64,000 nucleotides of DNA from Citrobacter telavivensis (GCA_009363175.1 CP045205.1:3534001-3598000), one strand, 5' to 3'; positions 1 through 10,624 are shown, numbered from the stretch's first letter. The notes: generated from the sequence alone by a model not told the origin. Made by a program: numbers and translations.

Positions 1-30
1 AAGCAAAACTGGAGATAGAGTTCGCGTGGG

Positions 31-50
31 AAAGGGGCCAACCGGCCCCT
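31..50 (-). terminator. Hairpin after the tail-fibre gene
   Basis: A perfect six-base GC stem (34-39 with 44-49) and a four-base loop are followed on the minus strand by only three T residues. It lies 9 bases past the tail-fibre stop codon, so it may end the late transcript. The short T run makes it a weak candidate. Confidence 0.45.
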
Positions 51-58
51 TCAGTTAA

Positions 59-2428
59 TTAACCCTTCAATGCAGTTTTCAACATTTCGATCTCTGCCTT
101 CAGGTGTTTCACATACCCCAGCAAGTCCATCACGATCGGGTTGTTGTCTACCGACGGACGGTCGCGAGTTTCCGCCCCGATCTTGTTACCGTCTTCGTCC
201 ATGATATCGGCGATTTCTTCGGAGTTGTGTTTGATGTATTGCGGCGCCACCTTCTCGGCCTCTTCTGCAATAACTCCGAATCGTACACGCTCTTGTTCGT
301 CATCGTTGTAAATGAAGTTGACCATGCGTAGAGCGTCAATGCGATTTACTGCTTCCGTCAGATCCGCGTCCGTCACATCGTGTTTATATGCCAGACCGGA
401 TGTCCCCTGAAGGGCTAATGTACCGTTGGAGTACGGCATATTGATAACAAGCTGGCCTACGTTAGACTGCGCTCTGTTACGGGCGATAAACTGCAAGCCT
501 GAAACCCCGTTTAGCGCCATCATCCACGTTTTACCAACGGCGTCGGCGTTTGCTGTATTCTGGTCGCGAAGGCCAAGACCTACAAACCGATCGCCATTTG
601 CAAACATTCCTCCGGTAACGCCGGGGTCAGCTTGTAAGTTAAAGTTCCCGCCGGGAATGTTAGCCGTGATGTATCCAGCGTGGTTAAAGGACCAGGAAGT
701 CGAAGCGTCTGTGCTCCAGGCCTCTATCACGGCGCTTACATTTCTGAAACCTGAAGAGAACGTGCTATGCGTTGCGTACAGCGAACCGCGCGCCACTTCT
801 ACCCCAGCGATTTTATAAGAACTGCGCACATCTCCGCCACGAGTAACCACACCGGCACCGGGTGCCTCTGCGTCTTCGTTGATTACGGACCATAACGTAT
901 TTGCCGCCGTGAACCCACCGGACGCACGCACGATCCAGACACCGACAAAAGAGTTGGGCCATACCTGATTAGCGCTACGCCCATATACAAGACTGCTATC
1001 TGAAGCTTTAAACGATATTAACTGCAAAGACGTTGCGAGCGTGCTGTTAAGGCTAATAGGCCCGTACTGCCCTGTCGCGCCGGTATTAACAGTAAAAGAT
1101 CCGCCACTCCCTACCAGGTTATTAGCTAACTCCCCTGCGGGCGCTCGAACTTGCCTGAAGTTTAAGGTCCCTGCTATTTCCGGCGCTGCACTTTCGTAAA
1201 CGTTACCCGCTGGCAACGAGCCGCCCTGATCACCACGTCCGAACAGCCCTGGAATACTGCCGGATTGTACCCCGTTCATATCTGGTAAACGGAAAGTTGT
1301 CGAACCATCACCAGCGGAATATTTACCGCGCTGCGCTGGGTTAGCTAACCAAACAGCATCGTCAATTGGCGATTGCATTTGCGCGTGCGCCCACAATTCA
1401 GGCCAGTCTGCACGGTTAACAATCTGGCCGTCTTTCGGCAGCGCCCACGACGGAATGAACGCACGAGTATCCCATAATGTACTTTCACCGACACCGTAGT
1501 TTTGCACCCCGTTCATCGTCGGACCTGTACCGCCGCCGCCCCCGACATAATTCATAACCCAACGCATGGTCACTGCGTCGTAAGGGTTTACGGGGTCGCC
1601 TGCAAGCGGAGTAGACCCGAGAGGACGCACGTTAAGCCAGGCGGCGGCACGGTCCGCCAGGTCTGACAGGTTCAGCGATTTAACGAGTGCCTCAGCAGGA
1701 TTGTGAGATGCCGCTTCTGCTGCGGATTTCTTCGCTTTCTCCGAATAGTGAAGCGCTGAATATTCGTTACCTGTTACCGGGTCATCCTCCGGATTAAGCG
1801 CATATTTACGAGCCAGGTCCTTATAGCCTTCAGCGTTAGTTTCACTCTCGGCTGCATCAGAAGCTGAGCCCTGTGCGCCAGTCGCAGCAGCGGACGCAGC
1901 CTGCGCATCAGTTGATACCTGCTCTGCCGTGTTAACAACCGTGTTTTTATCGGTTTCAACCTGCTGCGCATCATGATTGATCTGAGCGGCAAGTTGATTA
2001 AGGTAATCAACATCAAGTGTGCTCAGCGTTTCTGCAATGCTCTTCCATGACGGGCCTGAAAACGATGAGCCATCAGGCAACATGACGGTGATATGACCGT
2101 CCACACTGAATACGGCCTGCCAGTTTTGCTTGTCGTAGTTCAGCCCACGCAATGCCTCGGTGCTCTGCACCACCAGCGCCGCCGTAACCTGGTTCTGTGT
2201 GGCACGTGGTACTGCATTCCACGCAGAACCTTGTTGTGTCGGTCCGGGATATTTGCTGATGAGGGTGATTTCAGTATCACCTTCGACGGACTTAACCGGC
2301 AGCGTATAAGTAACACCACCAACAATAACGACAACGAAATCACCTGCGATCAGTTCTGTGGAAAATGAGGTGCCTGCCCCGGAGACCAAATCTGAGTTAT
2401 TGGTCAGGGTTAATGTTCCTGCTGACAT
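59..2428 (-). CDS. Tail fibre with C-terminal S74-type intramolecular chaperone
   Basis: 789 aa. The N-terminal part (about 1-150) is an attachment region. An Ala/Gln-rich coiled stretch follows (about 150-240). Residues 300-400 carry a collar-like segment with FRLPDMNG and FGRGD. The last 110 residues look like a peptidase S74 chaperone: a YKHDVTDADL start, GVIAEEAEKVAPQ, and a C-terminal coiled helix. In that family the domain trimerises the fibre and then cuts itself off. It probably decides host range. It is the last late gene in the window, 9 bp after the preceding structural gene. Receptor unknown. Confidence 0.85.
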   Translation of the reverse strand: MSAGTLTLTNNSDLVSGAGTSFSTELIAGDFVVVIVGGVTYTLPVKSVEGDTEITLISKYPGPTQQGSAWNAVPRATQNQVTAALVVQSTEALRGLNYDKQNWQAVFSVDGHITVMLPDGSSFSGPSWKSIAETLSTLDVDYLNQLAAQINHDAQQVETDKNTVVNTAEQVSTDAQAASAAATGAQGSASDAAESETNAEGYKDLARKYALNPEDDPVTGNEYSALHYSEKAKKSAAEAASHNPAEALVKSLNLSDLADRAAAWLNVRPLGSTPLAGDPVNPYDAVTMRWVMNYVGGGGGTGPTMNGVQNYGVGESTLWDTRAFIPSWALPKDGQIVNRADWPELWAHAQMQSPIDDAVWLANPAQRGKYSAGDGSTTFRLPDMNGVQSGSIPGLFGRGDQGGSLPAGNVYESAAPEIAGTLNFRQVRAPAGELANNLVGSGGSFTVNTGATGQYGPISLNSTLATSLQLISFKASDSSLVYGRSANQVWPNSFVGVWIVRASGGFTAANTLWSVINEDAEAPGAGVVTRGGDVRSSYKIAGVEVARGSLYATHSTFSSGFRNVSAVIEAWSTDASTSWSFNHAGYITANIPGGNFNLQADPGVTGGMFANGDRFVGLGLRDQNTANADAVGKTWMMALNGVSGLQFIARNRAQSNVGQLVINMPYSNGTLALQGTSGLAYKHDVTDADLTEAVNRIDALRMVNFIYNDDEQERVRFGVIAEEAEKVAPQYIKHNSEEIADIMDEDGNKIGAETRDRPSVDNNPIVMDLLGYVKHLKAEIEMLKTALKG

Positions 2429-2437
2429 ATTATTTCC

Positions 2438-3400
2438 TCAATACATAGGGGGAAGGACAAGGATTGGCATTGAGATGTTTTGGTTAAACCTGTTGTCGAA
2501 TCCCTGGTTATAATAGTTACCAACAACCCGATTAAGCCCGGCACGAATATTATTTCCGGACCGAATCATCCCCTTAAAGCGCACATTATCGTAATCGCCA
2601 ATCTTGCGGCTATTTGACCCGACAAAACATAATTGCGTAAAACTGGTTCCTACGGACTGGTTACTGTCGGACACGGCCAGAAGGCGTTCGTAAATAAACG
2701 GGCGCTTAAGTGTGGAAAATGTCACCTGCCCCGCTGCGTTAGTCATGGTGATACCAGGTCCCCCAACCGGGGCCGTGTTGTTGAATATGACCAGGTCTAA
2801 TGTAACGCTCCCTGTAACGTCGTCAGACCCGGTATAATTAGTATCCCGCACGATAATATTGGTGCCGTCGAATCCTACTGATACACCTCCGTTATCCCAG
2901 CGGGCGAAGGGTATCCCGCTAACAGGAAGGGCACGAGACCCATTCACAACCCACTGCCCAACCCATGCGCATGTCATTAATTTAGCGTTGTTCGATATAG
3001 CAGTGAAATCGGTAGAGTCAGCCACCAGCAGGCCGGTGTTATAAGTTCCAGCTGGCAATATCTCAAGAACCGTGCCGCGCCAGTCCTGCGGGGTAAGGTT
3101 GTAGCCGAACTGAGGACCGCCGTTGATGATTACTCCGCTATTTCCATTTCGTGCAACTGACGCCATCGATACGGGGATCTGAAGAAATACCTGGTTATCG
3201 ATGATTTCCTGGACTTCGACCGGCTTCGTTGGAACGACAATCACCTGTGACCCGGCCGTTAGCGGAGTGCTTATTGTCATTTGATTACCTGCCGTGCCGC
3301 GCCCCGAGAAGTTCGTACAAAATGACGGGGCACGAAGCCCCGCTGTAATCGCCATCACCGGGCGACCATCGTTATAATCAATCAGAATACCTTCCGGCAT
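2438..3400 (-). CDS. Tail-tip or fibre-associated virion protein, family not recognised
   Basis: 320 aa, between the J-like hub and the tail fibre, with 7- and 9-bp gaps on either side. It is rich in Gly, Asn, Thr and Val, with no membrane segment or signal peptide, as expected for a beta-rich virion protein. Position in the late operon suggests a tail-tip or fibre-base component. I do not recognise a named domain, so the role is inferred from context only. Confidence 0.7.
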   Translation of the reverse strand: MPEGILIDYNDGRPVMAITAGLRAPSFCTNFSGRGTAGNQMTISTPLTAGSQVIVVPTKPVEVQEIIDNQVFLQIPVSMASVARNGNSGVIINGGPQFGYNLTPQDWRGTVLEILPAGTYNTGLLVADSTDFTAISNNAKLMTCAWVGQWVVNGSRALPVSGIPFARWDNGGVSVGFDGTNIIVRDTNYTGSDDVTGSVTLDLVIFNNTAPVGGPGITMTNAAGQVTFSTLKRPFIYERLLAVSDSNQSVGTSFTQLCFVGSNSRKIGDYDNVRFKGMIRSGNNIRAGLNRVVGNYYNQGFDNRFNQNISMPILVLPPMY

Positions 3401-3407
3401 AATTCAC

Positions 3408-6119
3408 CTACCATTTACCAACAACGACGCGCCCGCCACCAGACAGATTGACAGTAATTCCATTCCCGTTAATAACGACCGTATTGTTCACACCGTTAAA
3501 TGCAAACTGGCCGCTGGTCGCATACAGTTTTCCATGGAATTCACAGTCACCACTCTTATCAATATTCCAGCCACGTGTTCCGGCGAGGAAATTATTGGAA
3601 CGGATATAGTTTGCAATTTTGGCATTGGTGATACTGGCATCCTGAATAAGCGCATCGCGGATAAATACCTGCCCGTTATAGACAAAGAAGGCGGCGGTGT
3701 AATTTCCCGGATCGCTACCAGAATAAATGCCGAACTGATCAGCAGCAAAAACCACTGTGGATTTATATGTGCTGCCTGAAGGCTCGATGGACATGCCAAA
3801 CCCGGTGTTATATTTCACACCGTTTCTGACAATTCCAAGGTTCAGTGTGTACGACGCTTTCGCAGTACCATCGTTGTTCACTTCAGCTGTTAATTTCTGA
3901 TTTACAGCCGCCATCAGTTCCCCATCCGGCCCGATCTGCGCCTGTACATAATCAGCCAGTTCAGCGAATGCGCCATCCAGATTTGCAACCGTAGTGGTCA
4001 CCGTCATAACTTCGGCTTTGACTTCACCATACTGCTCAAACTGACGCTGAACCGTGCCGTGATTGGCGAGGGCATTTTCCATTATGCCTTCAAGGTTTGT
4101 ATCAACCCCGCCTTTAACGTTCTGGAACGCTTCGGAATTCTGAACAGAATCATCAATGAGGTCGATCAGACTTCCTGTATCCATTGAGCACAGAGCAGGG
4201 ACTTCGATAAATGCAGAAGCGCCGAATGCGTTAATGGTCCTGATATACCAGTAATAGGTATGTCCAACCTGCAACTGATTGCTGGTCCAGGTGGTACCCA
4301 TCCCCTCTCTGCTGGCATTGCCCTCAACGATCTCAGTTGAGGTGCCCGACAGTTGCGTCTCACCTGATGTCCAGAAGTCGAACTGGGTAGAAACGTTGGT
4401 GATAGCAGCAAGGCGGGGGATCATCGTCACCGCAAAGAAACCCTGCTCAATATCAACATGCGAGGGCGGCGGCGGCGCTTCAACACTGAACTCAAGATAA
4501 GCTTCCGGCGATTCAGCCCCCATCTGATTCACCGCTGAAACATGAGCCGTGTAGGTATTCCTTGGCAACCCAGTCAGACGAGTGAAAGAACCCGGCACCT
4601 GGGCAGAAAGCACCATCTGGCCATTACGACGAATGACGACTTTGTTATAGACAACCTGCCCGATATTTTCCCAGGACAGTATCCCCTGGACCACCTGACC
4701 AATTTCTTCGACGGTGTACTTCATGTTCTGCGGCTGGGCAACACCACCGGACGGCAACTGAGTGAACGGAGGCCGCTCTATAGGCTTTCCAACAGCATCA
4801 CCCCATACATCAGCCGTTTCCTGTTTCAGTGTCAGTTGCACGCCATTCTGCACACCGAATTTCCAGTCCGTCACCCGCATCTCAACGTTCACGATGCCGA
4901 TAGACGGGAAATTGACCTTCACATACATTCCGGGACGATATCGGTAGCCGCTGAGATTCAGCGTAACGTTCATCGTTCTGGCAATACGGGTACGCTTTAA
5001 CTTCACATCAGCCAGGCGCTGAGCCTGAAACTCACTCGTCACAAATCGCAGTTTCATATCCTGCGAAATTTCGACGCCGTCCTCCGCCACCCACTCGCTT
5101 ACAGATACGGATGGAAAATCAGCTTCAGTAAACCCCTGTTGCGGATCGACGAATGTTCCCTTGATAGTGTTAACACGTTCCGCCTGAGAGACTTCCGGCA
5201 TGATTTCGATATCACCGGCCAGCTGGCTTTCAGTGATCACTTCCGTTGCCGGGCCATAGTACGCACCAACCAGCAAACCATGCTTTCCGGCAATATAGGT
5301 GACGTCTCCTGCACAGGCCGCAAGCATCCCCTCCAGAATGCTCACCTTGTTTTCGCTGAGGTCAAACTCACCGTTGATCGTGTAGCGTCTTTCGACGGTA
5401 TTACCGCCGGTGATCACATCCTCATCGCAGATGTTGGCGGCTTCCTGAAACTGATCCCAGTTGATGTCTGAATCAGGAACCTTCAGGTAGTTGCGGTAAT
5501 AGTCCAGGATAACCAGCGCCGCATTGTTACTGTATCCGGTCAGGCCTGTTCTCGGGTCGTATACGACGCGCCCAAACTTCTCTACCTTGATATTGGGAAT
5601 ACCGGAAGGGAATTTCTCTGCACTGAATTTCAGGGAGACACGAAGCCATGTGATCCCCTTGCCGATCATGTCATTTTTCCATGACGGGCAGTTCGCCAGC
5701 ATGAATGGATCCGCTGTCTGCCGGTTCGTGTGCAACTGGAATGAGGCATGCTCGGGATAACTGCTGATGGGTTCGTCGCCGAGCCATACCGTTCCGATAC
5801 TGGATAATGAATGCCCTGCGAGGGCTACCGCCAGATGCAGCATCTCCCCGTCAGCCTGTTCGCCTGGCTGCTCTTCTGAAAAGAACAACGTACCGGCGGC
5901 AGTGGTACGTCCATAAACAACCGTTTTGGCGCTGGCAGCCGCACGAAGAACCTGTTTACGTTCTGATGTGTCACGGTATGAATCGATGGATGGTTTTTTG
6001 GTGAGAGCCTGAGTTGCGACCTGGGCAGCAACGGTGATCGCCATTGCGATCCCGTAGTACTGATACGAAGCAGCAGCACCTGCTGCAACAGTCGCAATGA
6101 CAGGAATAGCAGCCGGCAT
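3408..6119 (-). CDS. Central tail hub / host-specificity protein (J-like)
   Basis: 903 aa, shorter than lambda J (about 1130 aa) but in the same place after the NlpC-like gene. The N terminus has a hydrophobic Ala-rich stretch (1-40), then the hub region. Fibronectin-III-like beta repeats lie at about 450-640 and a central-fibre segment follows from about 690 (QAQIGPDGELMAAVNQKLTAEV). It should form the tail-tip hub and contact the cell surface. Its start codon overlaps the stop of the preceding gene, so the two are translationally coupled. Receptor not predictable from sequence. Confidence 0.85.
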   Translation of the reverse strand: MPAAIPVIATVAAGAAASYQYYGIAMAITVAAQVATQALTKKPSIDSYRDTSERKQVLRAAASAKTVVYGRTTAAGTLFFSEEQPGEQADGEMLHLAVALAGHSLSSIGTVWLGDEPISSYPEHASFQLHTNRQTADPFMLANCPSWKNDMIGKGITWLRVSLKFSAEKFPSGIPNIKVEKFGRVVYDPRTGLTGYSNNAALVILDYYRNYLKVPDSDINWDQFQEAANICDEDVITGGNTVERRYTINGEFDLSENKVSILEGMLAACAGDVTYIAGKHGLLVGAYYGPATEVITESQLAGDIEIMPEVSQAERVNTIKGTFVDPQQGFTEADFPSVSVSEWVAEDGVEISQDMKLRFVTSEFQAQRLADVKLKRTRIARTMNVTLNLSGYRYRPGMYVKVNFPSIGIVNVEMRVTDWKFGVQNGVQLTLKQETADVWGDAVGKPIERPPFTQLPSGGVAQPQNMKYTVEEIGQVVQGILSWENIGQVVYNKVVIRRNGQMVLSAQVPGSFTRLTGLPRNTYTAHVSAVNQMGAESPEAYLEFSVEAPPPPSHVDIEQGFFAVTMIPRLAAITNVSTQFDFWTSGETQLSGTSTEIVEGNASREGMGTTWTSNQLQVGHTYYWYIRTINAFGASAFIEVPALCSMDTGSLIDLIDDSVQNSEAFQNVKGGVDTNLEGIMENALANHGTVQRQFEQYGEVKAEVMTVTTTVANLDGAFAELADYVQAQIGPDGELMAAVNQKLTAEVNNDGTAKASYTLNLGIVRNGVKYNTGFGMSIEPSGSTYKSTVVFAADQFGIYSGSDPGNYTAAFFVYNGQVFIRDALIQDASITNAKIANYIRSNNFLAGTRGWNIDKSGDCEFHGKLYATSGQFAFNGVNNTVVINGNGITVNLSGGGRVVVGKW

Positions 6120-6517
6120 TAACGAACCCTCCAGACACTCAGCGGTCTTACCCGTAAACTCACCAGACCATTTTCACCAGGCACCCAGACCGAACCGGAA
6201 TACACCACGCCAGCGCACTTTGCCCCGCCGTTCTCGACGATGGCGATGTCACCACGCTGCGCCAGTTTCACCGGAACCTCGTCAAGGTATTTGCCGATCA
6301 CTTTTTCCAGCGTCCCGCCACCTGTAAGAATCGCTTTCTTTGCGCCGGTTTCACTGTCATAAGTTCCACGCCAGTCTGCCGCATAGTCATCGCCACACAT
6401 GGCCTGTGCGCAGTCAGCCGCAAACAGGCAACAGTCATGTTTACCCCATGAAAAAGGCCGCTCAATGGCGGCCTTCATCACTGCATTTAATCTGTTTTGC
6501 CAGTCAGGGTGCTTCAT
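6119..6517 (-). CDS. Tail-assembly NlpC/P60-like protein (lambda K-like, DUF6950 type)
   Basis: 132 aa. The motif FSWGKHDCCLFAADCAQAM near residue 22 carries the Cys expected of the NlpC/P60 fold, and RGDIAIVENGG contains a matching Asp and loop. In lambda-like tails the equivalent domain of gpK acts at the tail tip, possibly cutting peptidoglycan. A standalone short version directly before the hub gene is common in ES18- and Gifsy-type tails. The family name is from memory; activity is not shown by the sequence. Confidence 0.7.
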   Translation of the reverse strand: MKHPDWQNRLNAVMKAAIERPFSWGKHDCCLFAADCAQAMCGDDYAADWRGTYDSETGAKKAILTGGGTLEKVIGKYLDEVPVKLAQRGDIAIVENGGAKCAGVVYSGSVWVPGENGLVSLRVRPLSVWRVR

Positions 6518-6523
6518 GCTTCC

Positions 6524-7108
6524 TCACTTATAAGTAAACCCAGGCGCATCCTTTTTGTTGCCCCAGAAAATGGAACGCTCAGCCATCTGCGCCACATAGC
6601 GGAATATGCGGTCGCCAGAATAAGAGGCTTGCTGTGATTCGTCGGTATAGCGATCCGGGAAAGGTCGTTGCCAGTCTTCAAAAATATTACTGATAGTGTA
6701 TTGCAGGGCGTTGGTTTCCCCGGCAGTAGCCCCGGTACCCGATACTTTCCCTTTAAACAGAAGATCGGCAACCTGCACCACACCGTTATCGTTCATCGCA
6801 ACCAGATAGATTTCAGCATTGCGACCAACGCAGCGTTCATTAAGTGTTTTGGCGAACAGTGACAGGTCAAGCCCGGAAAGTGTCATCTTCACCTGCGTCG
6901 GGCTGGTCGTGTTCGTCTCGGTAGCATCATCAATCGATCCCATGCGCCCCATGCCGTAATAAACATAACCACCCAGCACGATCGGGCCGGTACCGGAATG
7001 CACGTAAACAGTGCCGGATTCAAACTGAACACTGGCAGCGATCACCACTGTCACCCGGTCGCGGGAAAGCCAGTCAACCATTGCGTCAGAAAATGGGGAA
7101 TACAACAT
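6524..7108 (-). CDS. Tail-tip protein (DUF1833/DUF2163-like)
   Basis: 194 aa. It begins MLYSPFSDAMVDWLSRDRVT and has a beta-rich centre with a C-terminal IFEDWQRPFPDRYTDESQQ segment that I associate with small tail-tip proteins occupying the place of lambda gpL. Start and stop overlap or abut the neighbouring tail genes. It probably forms part of the baseplate-like ring between tube and hub. The family assignment is moderate; the position is clear. Confidence 0.65.
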   Translation of the reverse strand: MLYSPFSDAMVDWLSRDRVTVVIAASVQFESGTVYVHSGTGPIVLGGYVYYGMGRMGSIDDATETNTTSPTQVKMTLSGLDLSLFAKTLNERCVGRNAEIYLVAMNDNGVVQVADLLFKGKVSGTGATAGETNALQYTISNIFEDWQRPFPDRYTDESQQASYSGDRIFRYVAQMAERSIFWGNKKDAPGFTYK

Positions 7109-7701
7109 TAAAACGCCTCCTCAAATTCAATAGTCATTGACGTTATCCCACCCGGTTTACGGTCAAATGCGCCCTGCAAGTTATCTGAAAGCTTGAATAT
7201 CCCCCATGGTTCTCGCACCTCTACCGTACTATTTGCCGCTGGAGATGACCGCAGCATTGGGGATATAGGGATCACAGCAACACCGCTGGAATTGCTGAAT
7301 ACATCCTCAGTCACTTTTTTCAGTTCCGAATTTACAGTCAGGTAGTAACCGGCTTGCATCACCATTGTATTAGCCGGCCAGCCTTTAGTTGAAAGGTTAC
7401 TTCCTGTTTGATTCGCATCCGTCACTAACACTGCGGCGGCAGTCGAGCCACCATCACGCCCCCAGTCGCGAATTTTCACACGTCCATATTCACCGTCCAG
7501 TGACGCCAGTACTGCCTCAATTTTTCTGGCCTGAGCGTCATCCAGAACGTCATATCCGACAGTACATTTCCACCGGGCTCCCGGAAAGCGCGCTACCTGG
7601 GATGAGCCATTGAATGGAGATCTGAATGTTTTGGTATTCGACTCGAGATACCAGTTGAGGGATGAAGGGCGAGGCCCTGGCCACTCTAATACATCAGCCA
7701 T
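7108..7701 (-). CDS. Distal tail / minor tail protein (lambda M-like position)
   Basis: 197 aa. It starts MADVLEWPGPRPSSLNWYLE and carries RKIEAVLASLDGEYGRVKIRD. The gene sits directly downstream of the tape measure gene (3-bp gap), where distal tail proteins are encoded in siphoviruses. It probably joins the tape measure and tube to the tip. No catalytic motif is seen. Function is inferred from position. Confidence 0.65.
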   Translation of the reverse strand: MADVLEWPGPRPSSLNWYLESNTKTFRSPFNGSSQVARFPGARWKCTVGYDVLDDAQARKIEAVLASLDGEYGRVKIRDWGRDGGSTAAAVLVTDANQTGSNLSTKGWPANTMVMQAGYYLTVNSELKKVTEDVFSNSSGVAVIPISPMLRSSPAANSTVEVREPWGIFKLSDNLQGAFDRKPGGITSMTIEFEEAF

Positions 7702-7704
7702 CTG

Positions 7705-10608
7705 TTAAACTCCTAGTAATCTCCGCCCCTGCCCACGGCTCTGAAAATCCTGAAGCATTTCCTGTCTGGCCCGTCTGGCGCCGTCGTCAGCCCCTTTTCT
7801 GGCAGCATCTTCCATTGCGCGATTCAATGCAGCGTCGCCATTTCCTGAAACATGAATCGTTTGCTGGACGATTATGTCGCCAGAGAAGCCCCCTCCCTGC
7901 GCTCCCATCATCCTGACCCCCAGATTCCCGTCAGGCGTTCGGGCAAGTGGCATAATTGCTTCCGGCCCTGCTTCACCAAATACACCAGCGCCTTTTGCGA
8001 AGGCAAAAAGTTTCGGTGAATCAAATACACCGCCAGAATATGCGCTAAGTGATGGAGAGTCATAAACCCCACCTTTAGCATTTTGTTTGAAGAAATCCAG
8101 CCCACTTGATGCACTGCCATAGGCTCCGGAAGGAGTCGATCCACCGCTGTTCGCTGAACCAAATAACGAGCCCCAAATACCTGCGCCTTGCATTGATTTG
8201 ATGCCGTTTACGATCATCGCGTTCAGTAGCACTTTTTGAAGGGACTTCAGAACACTCATAGACCACTCATTCCAGTCCGCTTTACTACCGCTTAACCCAT
8301 CGGCCATCGTGTCGACAAGACCACTCATCGCTCCCTGAACAACGCCAGACATCTGGGTAGAATATGTCGATGCTGTATCCATCCAGTTTCGAAACCCCTG
8401 CTCCACGCCGCCCAGCCAGTCATTGTTCATCGCGTCGAGGTTTTCATAGTGTTGTTGCATTATTGCCCTCTCGCGGCCTAACGCATCGGTCAGCATTTGT
8501 GATTTAGCGTTATACGTTTCCTCGCTCATACCTTTCGATTTATCTGCATAATCACGATCAAGTTGCTGTCGCTGAGTATTATATTTTTGTTCCAGTTGAA
8601 GCAGTTCCTGCGTCTGTTTCTGCTGCTTCTCACCCAGACCGAAACCAGAATCCTGAACAGCATAGCTGGCCCGTAAATTATCCAGTCCCATCTCAAGCGT
8701 GCTGCGATACGATGCAAGTTCCGTCGCCTCCTTCATCAGGCGGTTATTTTTCTCCTGTTGGGCATTGCGCTCCATCAATGAAGTAATTTCGTCTTTACGA
8801 AGCAGTAGCGATTTTTGTGCGGTAGTTAATTGGGATGGTGACCGTGTTTCCAGAGAGGAAAGCTGCTGACGCCATTTGATGAGTTCCTGTTCAGAAGAAG
8901 ACAGTTTGTTTGTTGCTTCAGCCTGAGTAACCAGCAGGGCATTTTGCTGGTTGAGCTGATCAATCATGCGTTGCCCTGCATCTTCAGTAACGGCTTTACC
9001 TTTTGGCGCTCCTGGCGTTTTTGGGTCTTTATACATTTCATTGATGCGCGAGATATTTTTCGCGTACCGTTCCGCGCTGATTGCGCCGGCGTCCAGGAAC
9101 TTTTTCTGCTGCTCAATAGCTTTATTGCGCTTATCAGCATTCGACAGGAACTGCTGGTTGACGCGATCCGCATCCTGCTGAATCTTGATGTGTTCCTGCT
9201 CTTTCCTGTTCCTGTCGTCAACCAGTCCGTTGATGAGATTCTGTGAGATCTCCTCACCTTGTAGCAAAGAGAGTTGCTTCTCCAGGTTGCTGACCAGTGT
9301 TTCCTGATCTTTGCTCCTCTGTCGTGATTGCTGCGCGCCTAATGAATCGCTCTGGCGACCATATCCGTAATTACCAGTATCTACAGAACCGCCTTTTTGC
9401 ATATTTGCCAGATCACTTCTAGCGCGGTCCAGCATATCCTGAGTCTGCTGAATTTTCTGTTCAACAGATGATTCGCGACCGACATTAAGCATGGCATTCC
9501 ATGCCTTTCCAGCCATTTCTCCCAGCGAATTCCACGCCCTTTCGAGTGTGCCGAGGTTTTCCTTAATCTGATTCGAGCGCTGAATTAACGATGAAGAATA
9601 GGCTTCACTGGCAACACGCGCCGCTTCCTGCTGATTCCCTTCCTCCTGAAGCGCTTTAATCTGGTTGTAAGTCGCCAGCGTCAGGAAGTGGTACTGGTCG
9701 TTAAGTTTGGAGATGGCTGCCACAGGGTCGGCGGCGATGCTGTTGAAATCACCAACTAACTGGTCTGTCGCAATTCCAGTGGCTTCGCTTGTTTTAACAA
9801 CGGCAGTAGTCACCCGCTCCAGCGAATCACCGGCAACCTTTCCTGACTCTACCAGTTGATTCAGTACCGACGCTGCGGCTCCCGTGGTTGAATTTGCCGC
9901 CACACCAGCGCGCGCAGCAATGTCCGCCAGTTGCCCCGATGTTTTCCCTACCTGGTTACCCGTCAGGATAAGTGATTTATTAAAAGCATCCTGTTCCTGG
10001 CTCCCCTGGTGATAAGCCAGTCCAAGAACACCGACAGCGGCTGCCGCCAGGGTGAAAGGATTAACTAACCCAAGAATGTATCCCCCCATAGCCTTGGCTG
10101 CCGGACCAATGCCGCCGAACATGTCCTTTAACTGACCCCCTTGTTGTAACAGAACCATCAATGGTGGTTGCCCTGCCGCTAAACTTGTTACGATATCGGT
10201 CATTTGCATTGGAACAAGTCGCATGGCAAAAGCGGTCTGCTTTGCAGACATGCCAGTATTTTTCAACTGGGCGGAAAACCCGGTGAGACGGTTACGTGCC
10301 TCATCGATTTTTTTCGAATAGACATCAAAGGTCTCATCGTCCAGCATGCCTTTCGACTTGAATTTCACGAGTTGCTGCTGTTGTTTATCCAGCTTATTCA
10401 GCGCAGCGTTAACCGGGTCAATGCGGTCAAGCAGTTCCGATAATGCTGCCGATTCTTCCTCGGTGGCTTTTGTTACCTTCCCGGCGCTGGCCGCTGCTTT
10501 CTGCCCCCATTCAGTCAATCCATGTAGGGCGCTGGTCAGGCTTTCAGCATTTTTTTCTGCGCCGGTGCTATCAATAATGATGGCAAGGCGGGATGTCTGT
10601 TCTGACAT
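7705..10608 (-). CDS. Tail tape measure protein
   Basis: 967 aa, the longest tail gene. It has long charged, Gln-rich coiled-coil stretches (about 380-720) and hydrophobic segments near 125-215, and a Gly/Ser-rich C-terminal region (about 800-900) that includes PEAIMPLARTPDGNLGV, typical of lambda-H-type tape measures. It sets tail length and is ejected ahead of DNA. Unusually, a terminator hairpin and three small genes separate it from the tail chaperone genes that normally abut it. Confidence 0.92.
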   Translation of the reverse strand: MSEQTSRLAIIIDSTGAEKNAESLTSALHGLTEWGQKAAASAGKVTKATEEESAALSELLDRIDPVNAALNKLDKQQQQLVKFKSKGMLDDETFDVYSKKIDEARNRLTGFSAQLKNTGMSAKQTAFAMRLVPMQMTDIVTSLAAGQPPLMVLLQQGGQLKDMFGGIGPAAKAMGGYILGLVNPFTLAAAAVGVLGLAYHQGSQEQDAFNKSLILTGNQVGKTSGQLADIAARAGVAANSTTGAAASVLNQLVESGKVAGDSLERVTTAVVKTSEATGIATDQLVGDFNSIAADPVAAISKLNDQYHFLTLATYNQIKALQEEGNQQEAARVASEAYSSSLIQRSNQIKENLGTLERAWNSLGEMAGKAWNAMLNVGRESSVEQKIQQTQDMLDRARSDLANMQKGGSVDTGNYGYGRQSDSLGAQQSRQRSKDQETLVSNLEKQLSLLQGEEISQNLINGLVDDRNRKEQEHIKIQQDADRVNQQFLSNADKRNKAIEQQKKFLDAGAISAERYAKNISRINEMYKDPKTPGAPKGKAVTEDAGQRMIDQLNQQNALLVTQAEATNKLSSSEQELIKWRQQLSSLETRSPSQLTTAQKSLLLRKDEITSLMERNAQQEKNNRLMKEATELASYRSTLEMGLDNLRASYAVQDSGFGLGEKQQKQTQELLQLEQKYNTQRQQLDRDYADKSKGMSEETYNAKSQMLTDALGRERAIMQQHYENLDAMNNDWLGGVEQGFRNWMDTASTYSTQMSGVVQGAMSGLVDTMADGLSGSKADWNEWSMSVLKSLQKVLLNAMIVNGIKSMQGAGIWGSLFGSANSGGSTPSGAYGSASSGLDFFKQNAKGGVYDSPSLSAYSGGVFDSPKLFAFAKGAGVFGEAGPEAIMPLARTPDGNLGVRMMGAQGGGFSGDIIVQQTIHVSGNGDAALNRAMEDAARKGADDGARRARQEMLQDFQSRGQGRRLLGV

Positions 10609-10624
10609 TGAGATCTCCGGGCAT